NCBI RefSeq assembly: GCF_000335475.2 | Contig: NZ_ANAH02000007.1 | Span: forward strand, 62,001-126,000 | DNA from: Cystobacter fuscus DSM 2262 | GTDB taxonomy: Bacteria > Myxococcota > Myxococcia > Myxococcales > Myxococcaceae | Direction of reading: 5' to 3' | DNA length: 64,000 bases | Shown: positions 33,765-42,459 of the stretch, piece after piece | Layout of the letters: every line of letters starts with the position of its first letter | Numbering within the stretch: the first letter of the stretch is position 1 | Position numbers and translations under genes: made by a program | Notes under the pieces: model-generated | Databases searched by the model: none | What the model was told of the DNA's origin: nothing | Seen by the model: only the letters and a program-made list of their open reading frames with translations

Positions 33765-35081
33765 TCATGCCACCGCGCTGGAAGGCGCATCGGCGGGGGC
33801 CGCTGGCAGCAGGACGCGGAAGGTCGCCCCCTGGCCCGGCTGGCTCTCCACGGAGAGCTCGCCGCCGAACCCGGTGATGAGGCCGTGGCAGATGAACAGG
33901 CCCAGCCCGGTGCCCACGCCCGGCGGCTTGGTGGTGAAGAAGGGCTCGAAGATGCGGCCCAGGTCCTCGGGGGCGATGCCGTGGCCATTGTCCTGGACCT
34001 CCGCCCACACCCGGCCATCCGCGAGCAGGCCCGTGGCCACGCGGATGCGGGGCTCGGCGGGCCCTTTCGCCACGGCATGGAGGGCGTTGATGATGAGGTT
34101 GAGGAAGACCTGCCCCAGCCCATGCTCGTCGGCGAGAACGGGCGGCACCGGACACCGCGCCCACTCGACCCGGAGCCCCGGCACCTGGGTGAGGTTCGCC
34201 ATGGCGAGGGCATCCTCCAGCACCGTGTCCAGCGCCACCGGCGCGTCGGGGAAGCTCCTGCCGCGGGAGAACCCCCGCACGTCCTGGACCAGCCGTTGGA
34301 TGCGCTCGCAGCCCTGGAGCGCATCGTGGCAGGACTCCTGGAGTTCCTCCACGTCTCGCGGGGGTTGGGTGGCGGCCAGCGCCTTCAGCTCCCCTCGAAC
34401 GTGGTGGAGGTTGGCGATGATGAAGCTGAGGGGGTTGTTGACCTCGTGCGCCAGCCCGGCGGCGAGCCGCCCCAGCGCTTCCAGCTTCTGGGCCTGGACG
34501 AGCTTGAACTCCAGCCGCCTGCGCTCCTCCGTCTCCCGCCGCAGCTGGGCGTTGGCCTGCTCCAGCTCCGCCAACCGCCTGCGCTCGCGCCGCAGCAGCT
34601 CCCACTTCTCGGCGAGCGCGTGGGCCATCTGCCGCACCTCCATACTCCTGAAGGGCTTGTGGAGGATGAGCAACCGTTGGCTGATGCCCAGCCGCTGCAC
34701 CACCTCCTCCCAGGAGTAATCCGTGTACGCCGAGCAGAGGACGACCTGGAGGTCCGGGTCCTCCCGCCAGAGGCGCTCGGTGGTCTCCACGCCGTCCATT
34801 CCCGGCGGCATGCGGACGTCGACGAAGGCCAGGGCGTACGGCCGCCCCTCCTTCAGTGCGGCCTTCACGCGCCGCAGACCCTCCTCTCCCTGGAAGGCGG
34901 AGTCCACCTCGAAGCGATACCCCTTGGGCCGGGGTGGAGGCATGCCGAAGAGCGAGGCCCTCAACTCCGCGAGTGACGCGCCGCCCTCGCTCTCGGCGAG
35001 CAGCCGGTGGAAGTCCTGGTGAATCGACGGAGTGTCATCGATGACCAGGACACGCGGCGCGGGCACGGCTGAGAGACTCAT
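33765..35081 (-). CDS. Receiver-histidine kinase hybrid
   Basis: A 438-aa cytoplasmic protein starting MSLSAVPAPRVLVIDD. Residues 1-155 are a receiver with DVRMPPG near residue 88, VVLCSAYTDYSWEE and LHKPFR. A coiled coil follows, then HisKA with AAGLAHEVNNPLSF near residue 213 and an HATPase domain with DNGHGIAPEDLG and GVGTGLGLFICHGLITGFGG. The order REC-HisKA-HATPase lets an upstream signal modulate the kinase. It begins the operon and precedes the membrane kinase by 92 bp; with the stand-alone receiver the three genes form a likely phosphorelay. Confidence 0.9.
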   Translation of the reverse strand: MSLSAVPAPRVLVIDDTPSIHQDFHRLLAESEGGASLAELRASLFGMPPPRPKGYRFEVDSAFQGEEGLRRVKAALKEGRPYALAFVDVRMPPGMDGVETTERLWREDPDLQVVLCSAYTDYSWEEVVQRLGISQRLLILHKPFRSMEVRQMAHALAEKWELLRRERRRLAELEQANAQLRRETEERRRLEFKLVQAQKLEALGRLAAGLAHEVNNPLSFIIANLHHVRGELKALAATQPPRDVEELQESCHDALQGCERIQRLVQDVRGFSRGRSFPDAPVALDTVLEDALAMANLTQVPGLRVEWARCPVPPVLADEHGLGQVFLNLIINALHAVAKGPAEPRIRVATGLLADGRVWAEVQDNGHGIAPEDLGRIFEPFFTTKPPGVGTGLGLFICHGLITGFGGELSVESQPGQGATFRVLLPAAPADAPSSAVA

Positions 35082-35327
35082 GGTGTACACCCCCCCACCT
35101 GCCCCCTCTTCCGAGTCCCCTATCCGCATCCAAAACCGCGGAAATGCCTATCAATTCTCGAGAACAGATAGGTGAGACACGCGACCAATGTGGGCAGTCC
35201 AATTTCAAATCACATACTAAACAGGATTCTCAGACAAAGATATATCCCTGGCCGACAACGCCCCCAGCACGCCGGTTTCAATGTTGAGTAGGAGATGTTC
35301 CGCGAGTGGACCGGCGCCGCGCGGGCC
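35082..35327. promoter_or_regulatory. Promoter region of the signalling operon
   Basis: This stretch upstream of the hybrid kinase is AT-richer (35140-35270) than its surroundings, as expected for a promoter. Several TA-rich hexamers occur, but none pairs convincingly at sigma-70 spacing. No operator was identified. Confidence 0.35.
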
Positions 35328-35462
35328 TCACGCCGCGGCGGAGGCCGAAGCGGAGACGGGCTCGCCCGCCGCCGGCAACCCCATGACGAAGCGGGCGCCG
35401 CCCTCGGAGCGGTTCTCCGCATGCAGCGCGCCCTCGGCGTATAGGCGGGAGAGAAGCCAGGT
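35328..35462 (-). pseudogene. C-terminal scrap of a histidine kinase
   Basis: The minus strand encodes LSRLYAEGALHAENRSEGG followed by ARFVMGLPAAGEP, then a stop. This is the G2-box end of an HATPase domain (usually ...H-G-G-x-L-x-A-E-N-R-x-x-G-G-A-x-F). It is not continuous with any kinase here, so it is a fragment. Confidence 0.6.
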
Positions 35463-35539
35463 GGAGGGTGAGGGCTGGAGCGCAGGAGCCGAGGAGGGCC
35501 GCTGACGGGGCCAGCAAGGCCGCGCGCCGCGCCGGTACA

Positions 35540-35600
35540 CGGGACGGTACAACCCCTTGGGGCACACCCCTGCCCTGGCCGCCCTCGCTTGAGCAGAGCG
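35540..35600 (-). mobile_element. Fragment resembling the IS91-like terminal repeat
   Basis: The stretch around CCCCTTGGGG-CACAC and CCCTGGCCGCCCTCGCTTGAG resembles the middle of the repeated terminal element at 50808-51212 (CCCCTTGGGGTACACGCC). Similarity is patchy, so this is either a very old copy or chance. Confidence 0.3.
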
Positions 35601-35629
35601 GCAGGCAGCTGGGGCGTGCACAGCGGCCG

Positions 35630-36075
35630 CGCCAGGCCACCGCGTAGCGGTCCCCTAGCGCCGCCAACTCCGCGCGTTGAAGCTCCGCGGCGGAGAGCAC
35701 GCCGCCCAGCGGGTCAGGCAGGTCGCGGGTCGCCATGGCGGCGGCCACCACGGTGCCGCGGTAGCCGAGATCGAGCGCGGCGCGCGCCGTGGCCGACACG
35801 CACATATGCGTCATGAAGCCGACGATGATCAGCTCCGGCCGGCCGATGGCCTTCAGTCGGTCGTGCAGGGGTGTGCCAGCAAAGGAGTTGGGCAGGCCCT
35901 TGGTCACCACCACCTCGCCGTCGATGGGGGCGACGGCGGGAACGAAGGCGCTGCCCGGCCCCCGCGGATCGAACAGGCCGCCGGGCGTGGGTGCGCCACG
36001 TGGACCACCGGCACGCCGCGACGGCGGGCCAGTTCGAGCAGGCGGGCGGCCTCCGCCACCGCGGCGTCGACGCCG
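35630..36075 (-). pseudogene. Frameshifted isochorismatase-type hydrolase
   Basis: The minus strand encodes AEAARLLELARRRGVPVVHV in one frame, then GSAFVPAVAPIDGEVVVTKG, LPNSFAGTPL and IVGFMTHMCVSATARAALDL in another. The last carries the catalytic Cys of the isochorismatase-like cysteine hydrolase family, and the Lys in VVTKG. A frameshift lies near 35985-35995, and the N-terminal Asp-containing strand is missing, so the gene is dead. The C-terminus runs into unrelated DNA around 35630. Confidence 0.7.
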
Positions 36076-36210
36076 GCTCGACCACCCCTCCACCGCTACG
36101 CGATCCGCGTGCTGGCGGAGCCCAAGGGCCTGCTCGGCGGGGTCGACCAGGCGACGCGGGTCCTCCGCCGCGACACCGAGGCGCTGATCGGCGTGTCAGC
36201 GGACTTCGAT

Positions 36211-36615
36211 TCAGACTCCGAAATACCTCTGGCGAAGTAGAACCTGCCAACCCTTCCAGCTATTAGTTCCCATGACCCCGTCGACAGGCCCGGTGTAGCC
36301 GGACTCAAATGCAGGCCCTCCTTGCATCTGGCAATAAACCGTCTTGTTTGGAAGAGACGATTGGCCAGGAGGATCATATACGTGTGCCGTGCAGTATGAA
36401 GTCCATGTATTGAGCTGGTGGACCTCCCCTCCCTGGTGGGCGTCTCCAACGGCCTCGGAAGGGGTGGTGCCAGGACTCGTGTCTTCCCCCTCCTGTGCAG
36501 GCGCATCCGGAGCGATGGACGAGGGCTGCGCACCACTCTCGATAGAACCACTGACTTGCTCGGGACCACCACAACCCATGGCAAGGACCGTTCCGAGCAC
36601 GGACAGACACGTCAC
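36211..36615 (-). CDS. Small lipoprotein with a peptidoglycan-binding-like tail
   Basis: A 134-aa product with a lipoprotein signal MTCLSVLGTVLAMGC. A Ser/Pro/Glu-rich spacer follows (about 25-70). The C-terminal 65 residues hold two Cys pairs and GYTGPVDGVMGTNSWKGWQ, the D-G-x-x-G-x-x-S/T-x-x-x-x-Q pattern of PG-binding-type repeats. It may be attached to the envelope and bind cell-wall material. The gene is solitary and intact, though flanked by remnants. Confidence 0.65.
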   Translation of the reverse strand: MTCLSVLGTVLAMGCGGPEQVSGSIESGAQPSSIAPDAPAQEGEDTSPGTTPSEAVGDAHQGGEVHQLNTWTSYCTAHVYDPPGQSSLPNKTVYCQMQGGPAFESGYTGPVDGVMGTNSWKGWQVLLRQRYFGV

Positions 36616-36691
36616 ATAGAGACTTCAGCGCCCAACCTGTCCAAGGCCGTGACTGCCTCGCGCCGCGGTGTCTCCACCAACTTCCCTGGGC

Positions 36692-36809
36692 AGGCGGCGA
36701 GTGCTGGCGGACGTGAACGAGGCGGGAGGGATGCGAGCGATTCTGGAGCACCTGGGCCTGCCCCCGGCAGGTGCGAGGCGAGCCCCGGCGCGCGAGCCCC
36801 CAGGCCGCG
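36692..36809 (+). mobile_element. IS91-family transposase C-terminal fragment
   Basis: The plus strand encodes RVLADVNEAGGMRAILEHLG then LPPAGARRAPAREPP, the same C-terminal segment as in the minus-strand copies at 50808-51212 and 56463-56866. It has the opposite orientation and lies directly beside the TetR gene, whose last residues run up to it. Confidence 0.75.
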
Positions 36810-36813
36810 TGGT

Positions 36814-37449
36814 CTACGTCGACAACGGAGACCGCGAACGCCTACTTCTTGTCGGCGCCCGAGCCCGACCCGGCCGAGAAGGGGGACCGTTCCGGTTTTC
36901 AGACCGTATGCCGGAGAGCGCGAGGCGCAGCAACCGGCTCGCGGTGGTCGGATCGTCTTCGGTGGCGACGGCGATCGCGTTCGCCAAGAGCATCAGGTCC
37001 TCCGCGGTGGCGCCGGCGTGAAGCGCGCCCACGGACGAGGCTCGTGCCACCAGAACCTCCAACACGTCGAGCAGCATGCCGGTGCTGCAGAGCTCTTCTG
37101 GCGAGAGGCCATCCGGGCCGGCCAGCAGCGCAGCGGCAAGCCCGCGGTGGGTCGCGGTGTAAACCGTCACCTCCTCGAGCCATGCAGCCAGCTCCGCGCT
37201 GGGGTCCTCGCCCGGCTGCGCGGCTGCCCGTTCACAGAGCTGCGCGACGCCGACGCGGAATACCGCCTCCAACAGCGCCCGCCGCGACGGGAAGTGTCGG
37301 TGCAGGGTCGCGGAGCCCACCCCCGCCCGCCGCGCGATCTCCTCGAGCGACGCCCGCGCGCCATCCCTGCCGACCAGCTCCGCGGCGGCGGCGACGATCC
37401 GCTCCCGGTTGCGTCGGCCGTCCGCTCGCAACGTCTTCACACGATCCAC
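36814..37449 (-). CDS. TetR-family regulator, divergent from NmrA gene
   Basis: A 211-aa regulator starting at GTG 37449, with GAGGAG four bases upstream. The HTH is visible: IVAAAAELVGRDGARASLEE, then IARRAGVGSATLHRHFPSRR. The C-terminal domain has HRGLAAALLAG and EDLMLLANAIAVATE, of the type that binds small ligands. The last ~20 Arg/Ser/Pro-rich residues look unnatural and end at the IS91 fragment border, so the original C-terminus may have been replaced. It probably regulates the divergent NmrA-type gene, 89 bp away. Confidence 0.85.
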   Translation of the reverse strand: MDRVKTLRADGRRNRERIVAAAAELVGRDGARASLEEIARRAGVGSATLHRHFPSRRALLEAVFRVGVAQLCERAAAQPGEDPSAELAAWLEEVTVYTATHRGLAAALLAGPDGLSPEELCSTGMLLDVLEVLVARASSVGALHAGATAEDLMLLANAIAVATEDDPTTASRLLRLALSGIRSENRNGPPSRPGRARAPTRSRRSRSPLST

Positions 37450-37538
37450 GGTGCTCCTCTTCTCGACAAACGGGGTGGTCCTCCGTATCTTGCCACCGAA
37501 GTCTAAACGGGGTGACCCCCCACTTACAGGAGACCAGC

Positions 37539-38453
37539 ATGAGCAGCAGTGCTCCCGTTCTCGTAACCGCCGCCACGGGGCGACAAGGCGGCGCCACCGC
37601 ATGGGCGCTGCTGGCCGAAGGCAACACATCGGTGCGGGTGATGGTGCGCAGCCCGGACGCGCCGAACGCGAAGGCCCTCGCGGCAGCCGGCGCCGAGGTG
37701 GTCGTCGGGGATCTCGACGATCCGCGGTCACTGCGCGCCGCCTGCGCCGGGGCACGGGCGGTGTTCTCGATGCAGTCGCCCATCGTCTCCGCGACCGGCG
37801 TTGACTACAGCAAGGAGCGCGAGCAGGGGAAAAACCTCGTCGAGGCCGCGTTGGCCGAAGGCGTCGGCACGTTCGTGCACACCGCGACGTCGGGCGTCGG
37901 CGACCACCGTAACGTCGAGGGCTGGGCCGAGGGTCGCTGGAAGTCCCACGAGGACTACTGGGAGAACAAGCTCGCTACCTGCGAACTCGTGCGCAACGCC
38001 GGCTTCGACCACTGGACCATCATCCTGCCCGCCACCTTCATGGACCACCCCATGATCGATCCCGCCGGCTTCGCCGACGGGCGCCGGCTGGTCACGGTGA
38101 TCAGGACCGATCGGCCCATCGGGCTCATCGCCCCGGAGGACATCGGCAAGGCAGCCGCGGCGGCGATCAACGATCCCGTCAGGTTCAAAGGTGTGACGCT
38201 GCAGCTCGCCGGCGACCTGCTCACGATTCCCCAGATCGCCGAGATCCTCTCGCGCCTCGACGGCAAGGAGTACGTAGTGCAGTCGGGCACGGTCGAGGAG
38301 GCCGTCGCCGCCGGCCTGCATCCCGGCGTGGCGCAGGGCATGACGTACATGAACGTCGCCCCGGTGCTGGCACGGCCCGAGCTCGCGCGCTCCTACGGTC
38401 TCTCGCCCATGAGCTTCGAGACGTGGGCTCGCCAGCAGCGAAGGATGGCCTGA
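37539..38453 (+). CDS. NmrA-like NAD(P)-binding protein
   Basis: A 304-aa Rossmann-fold protein of the atypical short-chain dehydrogenase group. The nucleotide loop is VLVTAATGRQGGATAWAL (GxxGxxG), followed by RVMVRSPDAP, VVVGDLDDPRSLRAACAGA and FVHTATSGV. The usual Tyr-x-x-x-Lys is replaced by DYWENKLA in a comparable position (the K is retained). Such proteins act as NAD(P)H sensors or as quinone/ether reductases. AGGAG lies eight bases before the ATG. It diverges from a TetR gene that probably controls it. A RAYT-type end motif starts 14 bp after the stop. Confidence 0.88.
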   Translation: MSSSAPVLVTAATGRQGGATAWALLAEGNTSVRVMVRSPDAPNAKALAAAGAEVVVGDLDDPRSLRAACAGARAVFSMQSPIVSATGVDYSKEREQGKNLVEAALAEGVGTFVHTATSGVGDHRNVEGWAEGRWKSHEDYWENKLATCELVRNAGFDHWTIILPATFMDHPMIDPAGFADGRRLVTVIRTDRPIGLIAPEDIGKAAAAAINDPVRFKGVTLQLAGDLLTIPQIAEILSRLDGKEYVVQSGTVEEAVAAGLHPGVAQGMTYMNVAPVLARPELARSYGLSPMSFETWARQQRRMA

Positions 38454-38458
38454 CCGAA

Positions 38459-38480
38459 GCCCGAGGAGGGTGTCAAAGAG
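38459..38480 (+). repeat. RAYT-element end-like motif
   Basis: GCCCGAGGAGGGTGTCAAAG here is, apart from one indel, the inverse complement of the sequence directly after the RAYT remnant at 42861-42877. The same ends flank the RAYT scrap at 57225-57385. Confidence 0.45.
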
Positions 38481-38536
38481 TTGGATGACCGGCAGCTGGC
38501 GGCCATCCCTGCCTCGAGCGAGTGGACTGAGCGGAG

Positions 38537-40786
38537 CTACCGAGGAAGACGTTCGACTTCGACGTGTTCGCCTGCGTGAGCTGTGGAGGCAGGCGGAGTG
38601 TATTGGCGTACCGCCGCCGGCAGCTCCAGCGTGAACGTGGAGCCCGCATCCGGCTGGCTCTCGACGGAGAGCTTCCCACCATGTGCCTCCACGTGATGTT
38701 TCACGAGATGGAGGCCGATGCCCAGCCCTCCGTAATGCCGGTCCGACACTCCGCGCGAGAACCGATCGAAGATGCCAGCCACCTCGCTCTCCGACATCCC
38801 GAGGCCGTGGTCGCGCACCACCAGGCGCACCGACGTCGCTCCCGGCACCACGCTTACCTCGACGGGCCTCCTCTGCCCAAACTTCAGCGCGTTGTGCACC
38901 AGTTGGAGCACCGCCTGCTCGAGCCGGCGCTGGTCCCACTCCCCCAGGGCTGGACCTTGCAGTTTCCGGACGAGCTGACAGCCGCTGGCGTCGATCTGCT
39001 CCCGCATCGACTCGAGGACACCCTCCACCACCGTGCACAGGTCCACTCGCTTGCGGTGCAGCTCCAACGGCTGGTCCGAGCTGAGACTGGAGGCGTCGAG
39101 GAGCTGATCGACCAACTGTCCGAGCCGCCGGGTCTGATGCTCCGCGGCGGTGAGTTCCCGGACGAGCCAGGCCGGGTCCAGGGCGGACGTGGTCCGAGCG
39201 CACTTGCGCAGGATGCTCTGCAGGCGCAGCCGGAGCGGCAGGAGGGGGGTGCGCAGCTCGTGCGCGGCCAAGGACACGAAGACGTCCCGCAGGCGGTTTG
39301 CGTCCTGTGCATCGCGATAGAGGCGCGCGTTGTCGATGGCGATGGCGGCCCGGCGCCCGAGCTCGCTCACGAACACGATGTCGGTGGAGCTGTATGCAAG
39401 GCCAGGGTTCGCCGAGGCGAGGGTGAGCACACCGATCATCTTCCCGCGGAGGGCGAGTGGGATGGCCATCGCCGTATGTGTGCCGAGTTCCCGGATCAGC
39501 CGTACGTTCTCATCGTCGGCGCTGTAGTTCCGAATGACGTCGTCGGTGGTCCGAGGCAACAGGAGAGGCTCGCCCGTGCGGAGCACCTGAGCCGCGGGCT
39601 GAGGCGAGCGGTTGTGGGGTGAATAACGCTCCGCGAGCTCACCGAGGAGTCTCAGCTTTGATGGATCCCGATGCGCGGAACCCTGGCGCCGAAGCGTGTT
39701 GTCCTCGACGACGTCGAGCACGCACCAGTCCGCCAGCGACTGCACGCACAGCCGCGGCAGCGCGGAGAGGCTCTCCTCGTAGTCAAGCGAGGCCGACAGG
39801 GACTCGGATGCAGCGGCGAGAAACCTGGCGCGCTGCTCCGCCTGCTGAGCGGCGGCGCGCGCCTGCCGCTCCTTGACGACGACTACCGCCAGGATCAGCA
39901 CGAACAGGTTGAGGAACGAGATGTAGAGCTGCAGGTTCAAGATGCGTGTGCCGACGGTCATGCTCAGCATCGCGAAGGGCCCGCGCTCGTGAACCGTGTG
40001 CCAGGTCGCCATCAGATCGAGGATGACCGTGGCAGCCGTCGCGCCTCGCGCTCCGAGACGCAGGGCTGGCCATGCGATCAAGGGGAGAAGGAGAAAAGGA
40101 AGCGCCGCGTCGAACTCACGTGGCTGCGTGGAGGCGAACACCCACCATCCCACGGTCATCAGCAACGCGAGCAAGGCCAGGGCTTCGACAGCGCGACCGA
40201 AGCGAGGGCTCGCGGGCTCCGTCCAGACCAGGAAGAAGGGAGTGAGGAGAATCACCCCAAGGGCGTCGCTGGTCCACCACGTGGCCACTTTCGTCCAGTA
40301 CGAGCCGGCCTCCAACCACGTGACGTTGGCAGCCGCCGCGATGAGCGCGCATGGGAATGCGCCGACCCCAGCGGCCAGCAAGGCCAGGCGGATGATGTCC
40401 TCGGCGTGACTGAACACGAAAGGGTGGCCCGACGGCTGGCGTAACAGCCAGGCCCCGAGGAGAGGCAGCAGAGCGGAGACCAGCGCCCAAGCCACGATGA
40501 TGGAGAGTGGGAAGCCATGCCATGAGCCGATCCACACATCTGCTCCAAAGATGGCAAGCAGGTAGGCGGGCCAATGAGAGCGGGGCGTGCGGAGAAACCA
40601 GGCAAGAGCCAGGCCGCTGGGCAGCCAGAATATGGCGTTCCGAGGGGGGAAGATGAAAGCCTGGTTGAGCTTCCCGAGGGCGCAGTAGGCCACGAAGAGA
40701 GCAGCGCAGCCGAGGAACAAGTTGAGCGCTTGCCGCGTCGCCGGCGACCACCCCGAGCGCCAACGGCGCAGGTTGCTTGCAATCAT
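38537..40786 (-). CDS. MASE1-GAF histidine kinase with IS-derived tail
   Basis: A 749-aa sensor kinase, started at MIASNLRRWRSG; earlier Met codons give no membrane-fitting N-terminus. Residues 15-300 are a multi-helix MASE1 domain (FPPRNAIFWLPSGLALAW, WTKVATWWTSDALGVILLTP). A GAF domain spans about 335-490 and HisKA has SLAAHELRTPLLPLRLRLQS near residue 508. HATPase follows with DHGLGMSESEVAGIFDRFSR and GGLGIGLHLVKHHVEAHGGK. The natural end should be LELPAA. The last ~19 residues (PPASTAHAGEHVEVERLPR) are the antisense translation of an IS91 transposase fragment, so the stop codon comes from the element. Confidence 0.88.
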   Translation of the reverse strand: MIASNLRRWRSGWSPATRQALNLFLGCAALFVAYCALGKLNQAFIFPPRNAIFWLPSGLALAWFLRTPRSHWPAYLLAIFGADVWIGSWHGFPLSIIVAWALVSALLPLLGAWLLRQPSGHPFVFSHAEDIIRLALLAAGVGAFPCALIAAAANVTWLEAGSYWTKVATWWTSDALGVILLTPFFLVWTEPASPRFGRAVEALALLALLMTVGWWVFASTQPREFDAALPFLLLPLIAWPALRLGARGATAATVILDLMATWHTVHERGPFAMLSMTVGTRILNLQLYISFLNLFVLILAVVVVKERQARAAAQQAEQRARFLAAASESLSASLDYEESLSALPRLCVQSLADWCVLDVVEDNTLRRQGSAHRDPSKLRLLGELAERYSPHNRSPQPAAQVLRTGEPLLLPRTTDDVIRNYSADDENVRLIRELGTHTAMAIPLALRGKMIGVLTLASANPGLAYSSTDIVFVSELGRRAAIAIDNARLYRDAQDANRLRDVFVSLAAHELRTPLLPLRLRLQSILRKCARTTSALDPAWLVRELTAAEHQTRRLGQLVDQLLDASSLSSDQPLELHRKRVDLCTVVEGVLESMREQIDASGCQLVRKLQGPALGEWDQRRLEQAVLQLVHNALKFGQRRPVEVSVVPGATSVRLVVRDHGLGMSESEVAGIFDRFSRGVSDRHYGGLGIGLHLVKHHVEAHGGKLSVESQPDAGSTFTLELPAAVRQYTPPASTAHAGEHVEVERLPR
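38540..38605 (+). mobile_element. IS91-family transposase fragment
   Basis: The plus strand reads KTFDFDVFACVSCGGRRSV, the conserved zinc-like CxxCGGRxRVL segment of IS91-type transposases. It overlaps the 3' end of the MASE1 kinase gene and supplies that gene's last codons and stop on the other strand. Confidence 0.75.
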
Positions 40787-41233
40787 GACTCCCCCGAACC
40801 CGCGCGCGGGCGCATGCTGGAACGATGGCTTCATCCCATTATCCGCGCCAGGGAGCACCTCATCCTCGGCCAGGTGCCGAGCGTGAGTGAGTTCTGAGCC
40901 GACCCTTCACGGTGGCGGCTTCGTTCTGGATGAGGAAGGCGATGAAACAAAGAAGCCGGAGGTGCTCCGGCCATTCTCGAAGGCTCGCGCAGATTCCGCT
41001 CTCGGGTTCGCCCTCTCCGAGGACCCCGGACAGCTCCACGAGGCGCTTGCGGCAGTGGACGACAGACCGTCGGGTGCCCATCAGGGACGCCAGCACCCGG
41101 CGCCTTCCTCCACACTCCTGACCGCTGCCGCAGGTGCCACGCTCGCCTGGGCCCGCGTACTGGTGCGCGCCTTGCCGCACTGACGCATCCGTTCGGTGCA
41201 CTGGCCCGCTTCGTGGTAGTGGGGCGCTCGACA
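40787..41233. other. 447-bp tract of degenerate sequence
   Basis: No intact gene. On the minus strand around 41080-41130 the peptide ECGGRRRVLASLMG recalls the CGGRRRVLA motif of the IS91 transposases elsewhere in the window, but the frame is lost around it. The rest shows no family similarity. The promoter of the MASE1 kinase should lie near 40790-40860. Confidence 0.35.
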
Positions 41234-42205
41234 ATGGACTCCCACCACGGCGCCGTCACGCTTCAGATCAACCTCGCGCCCACCGACCTGCCCCACGCGC
41301 GCCACATCCTGCCGCACCAATTGCGGCAGCTCGCGGCCTCCGTGGACGAGGTGCTGCTCGTGCTGGACCTGCACCGCAGCAAGGGCCATCGCTTCGCCGC
41401 GGCATGGGAGGAGCGCCGCCCGGGGATGGAAGCCCTGCTCGCGGAGCTGTGCGCGCGCTACCCGCGAGCGAAGGTACGCGAGGTGGACTACTCGCCCGCC
41501 ACCGCCTCCGCCATGGCCGAGCGCTTCTTCGGCGGAAGGCCCGTGCCCCTCAAGGACTCGCGCGGCGGGCCGTACTATTCGTACATGTACGGGCTGCACG
41601 CGGCGGCGCACGACCACGTCTTCCACCTCGACGCGGACATCCTCCTGGGAGGCGGCTCGCCCACCTGGGTGTCCGAGGCCGTGCGGCTGCTGGCCTCGCG
41701 GCCGGAGATCCTCTATTGCGCGCCCCACCCCGGCCCCCCAGCGGCCGACGGGCGCCTGCGCATCCACCTGCGCGGTGGCATCGAGCCCGCTCCCTCCGTG
41801 CCCTCCGGATTCCTGATGCGGCGCTTCAGCACCCGCGTCTTCCTGATGGACCGGCGCAGGCTCCTCGAGCGGCTCGTGCCCCTGAAGCGCAAGCTGGCTC
41901 CCCCCATCCATCTGCTGCGGGCGCTGCGCGCGGGCAATCCCCCCTACCGAGAGCCGGAGAACATCCTCACCCGGGCCATGGAGCGCGAGGACCTGCGGCG
42001 ACTCGACTTCCTGGGCCAGTCGCCGGGGCTGTGGAGCCTGCACCCGAAGTGGCGCTCCAAGGAGTTCTACGACGCGCTCCCCGAGATCATCCGCCGGGTG
42101 GAGACGGGCGATATGCCCGAGGCCCAACGCGGCGACGACGACCTCAATGACAGCCTCGTGGATTGGACGAGCGCCCGGGCCGCGCTGCGCCAGCGCAAGC
42201 CCTGA
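41234..42205 (+). CDS. GT-A-like glycosyltransferase
   Basis: A 323-aa cytoplasmic protein; the ATG at 41234 is preferred to a GTG 21 bases upstream. VTLQINLAPTDLPHARHILP begins the first Rossmann-like strand, followed by EVLLVLDLHRSK. The motif HVFHLDADILLGGG near residue 133 matches a metal-binding DxD of GT-A folds, and VPSGFLMRRFSTRVFLMDR resembles an acceptor-side loop. The C-terminus is Arg-rich. It is solitary, so its glycan is unknown. The family assignment is by fold motifs only. Confidence 0.65.
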   Translation: MDSHHGAVTLQINLAPTDLPHARHILPHQLRQLAASVDEVLLVLDLHRSKGHRFAAAWEERRPGMEALLAELCARYPRAKVREVDYSPATASAMAERFFGGRPVPLKDSRGGPYYSYMYGLHAAAHDHVFHLDADILLGGGSPTWVSEAVRLLASRPEILYCAPHPGPPAADGRLRIHLRGGIEPAPSVPSGFLMRRFSTRVFLMDRRRLLERLVPLKRKLAPPIHLLRALRAGNPPYREPENILTRAMEREDLRRLDFLGQSPGLWSLHPKWRSKEFYDALPEIIRRVETGDMPEAQRGDDDLNDSLVDWTSARAALRQRKP

Positions 42206-42283
42206 CGTTCAGGGCCTCGCCCCCCGCTCCCTGGGAAGCCACCCACACGACCGGGACGAAGACGAATGTAGCGGCTTCAGGCT

Positions 42284-42384
42284 GGCGTGAAGCCCTGGCC
42301 GAGCAACGCCACCCGCCGGCCCTCGGCATCGCGCGCCACGTCCAGCACCATCACCGTGTGGCCCGGACTGCCACCCAGCACGAA
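42284..42384 (-). pseudogene. Internal shard of a DUF4846 gene (shard 3)
   Basis: These 101 bp differ from 62890-62990, inside the intact DUF4846 gene, at two positions only. They encode the VLGGSPGHTVMVLDVARDAE part and the LLGQGFTPA region. Both borders are sharp. Neighbouring sequence on either side is unrelated to that gene. Confidence 0.9.
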
Positions 42385-42459
42385 TTGCTGGGGCCGGCGC
42401 GCAGAGTGTTCCAGTGGTTCAACTGGACGAAGCGCTGGAGCAAACGGTGAAGCGAGGAC

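Noticed and set aside
36090..36239. Plus-strand peptide RYAIRVLAEPKGLLGGVDQA as a C-terminal gene fragment
   Set aside because: It looks protein-like, but I cannot assign a family, and it overlaps the lipoprotein end on the other strand; left as unexplained.
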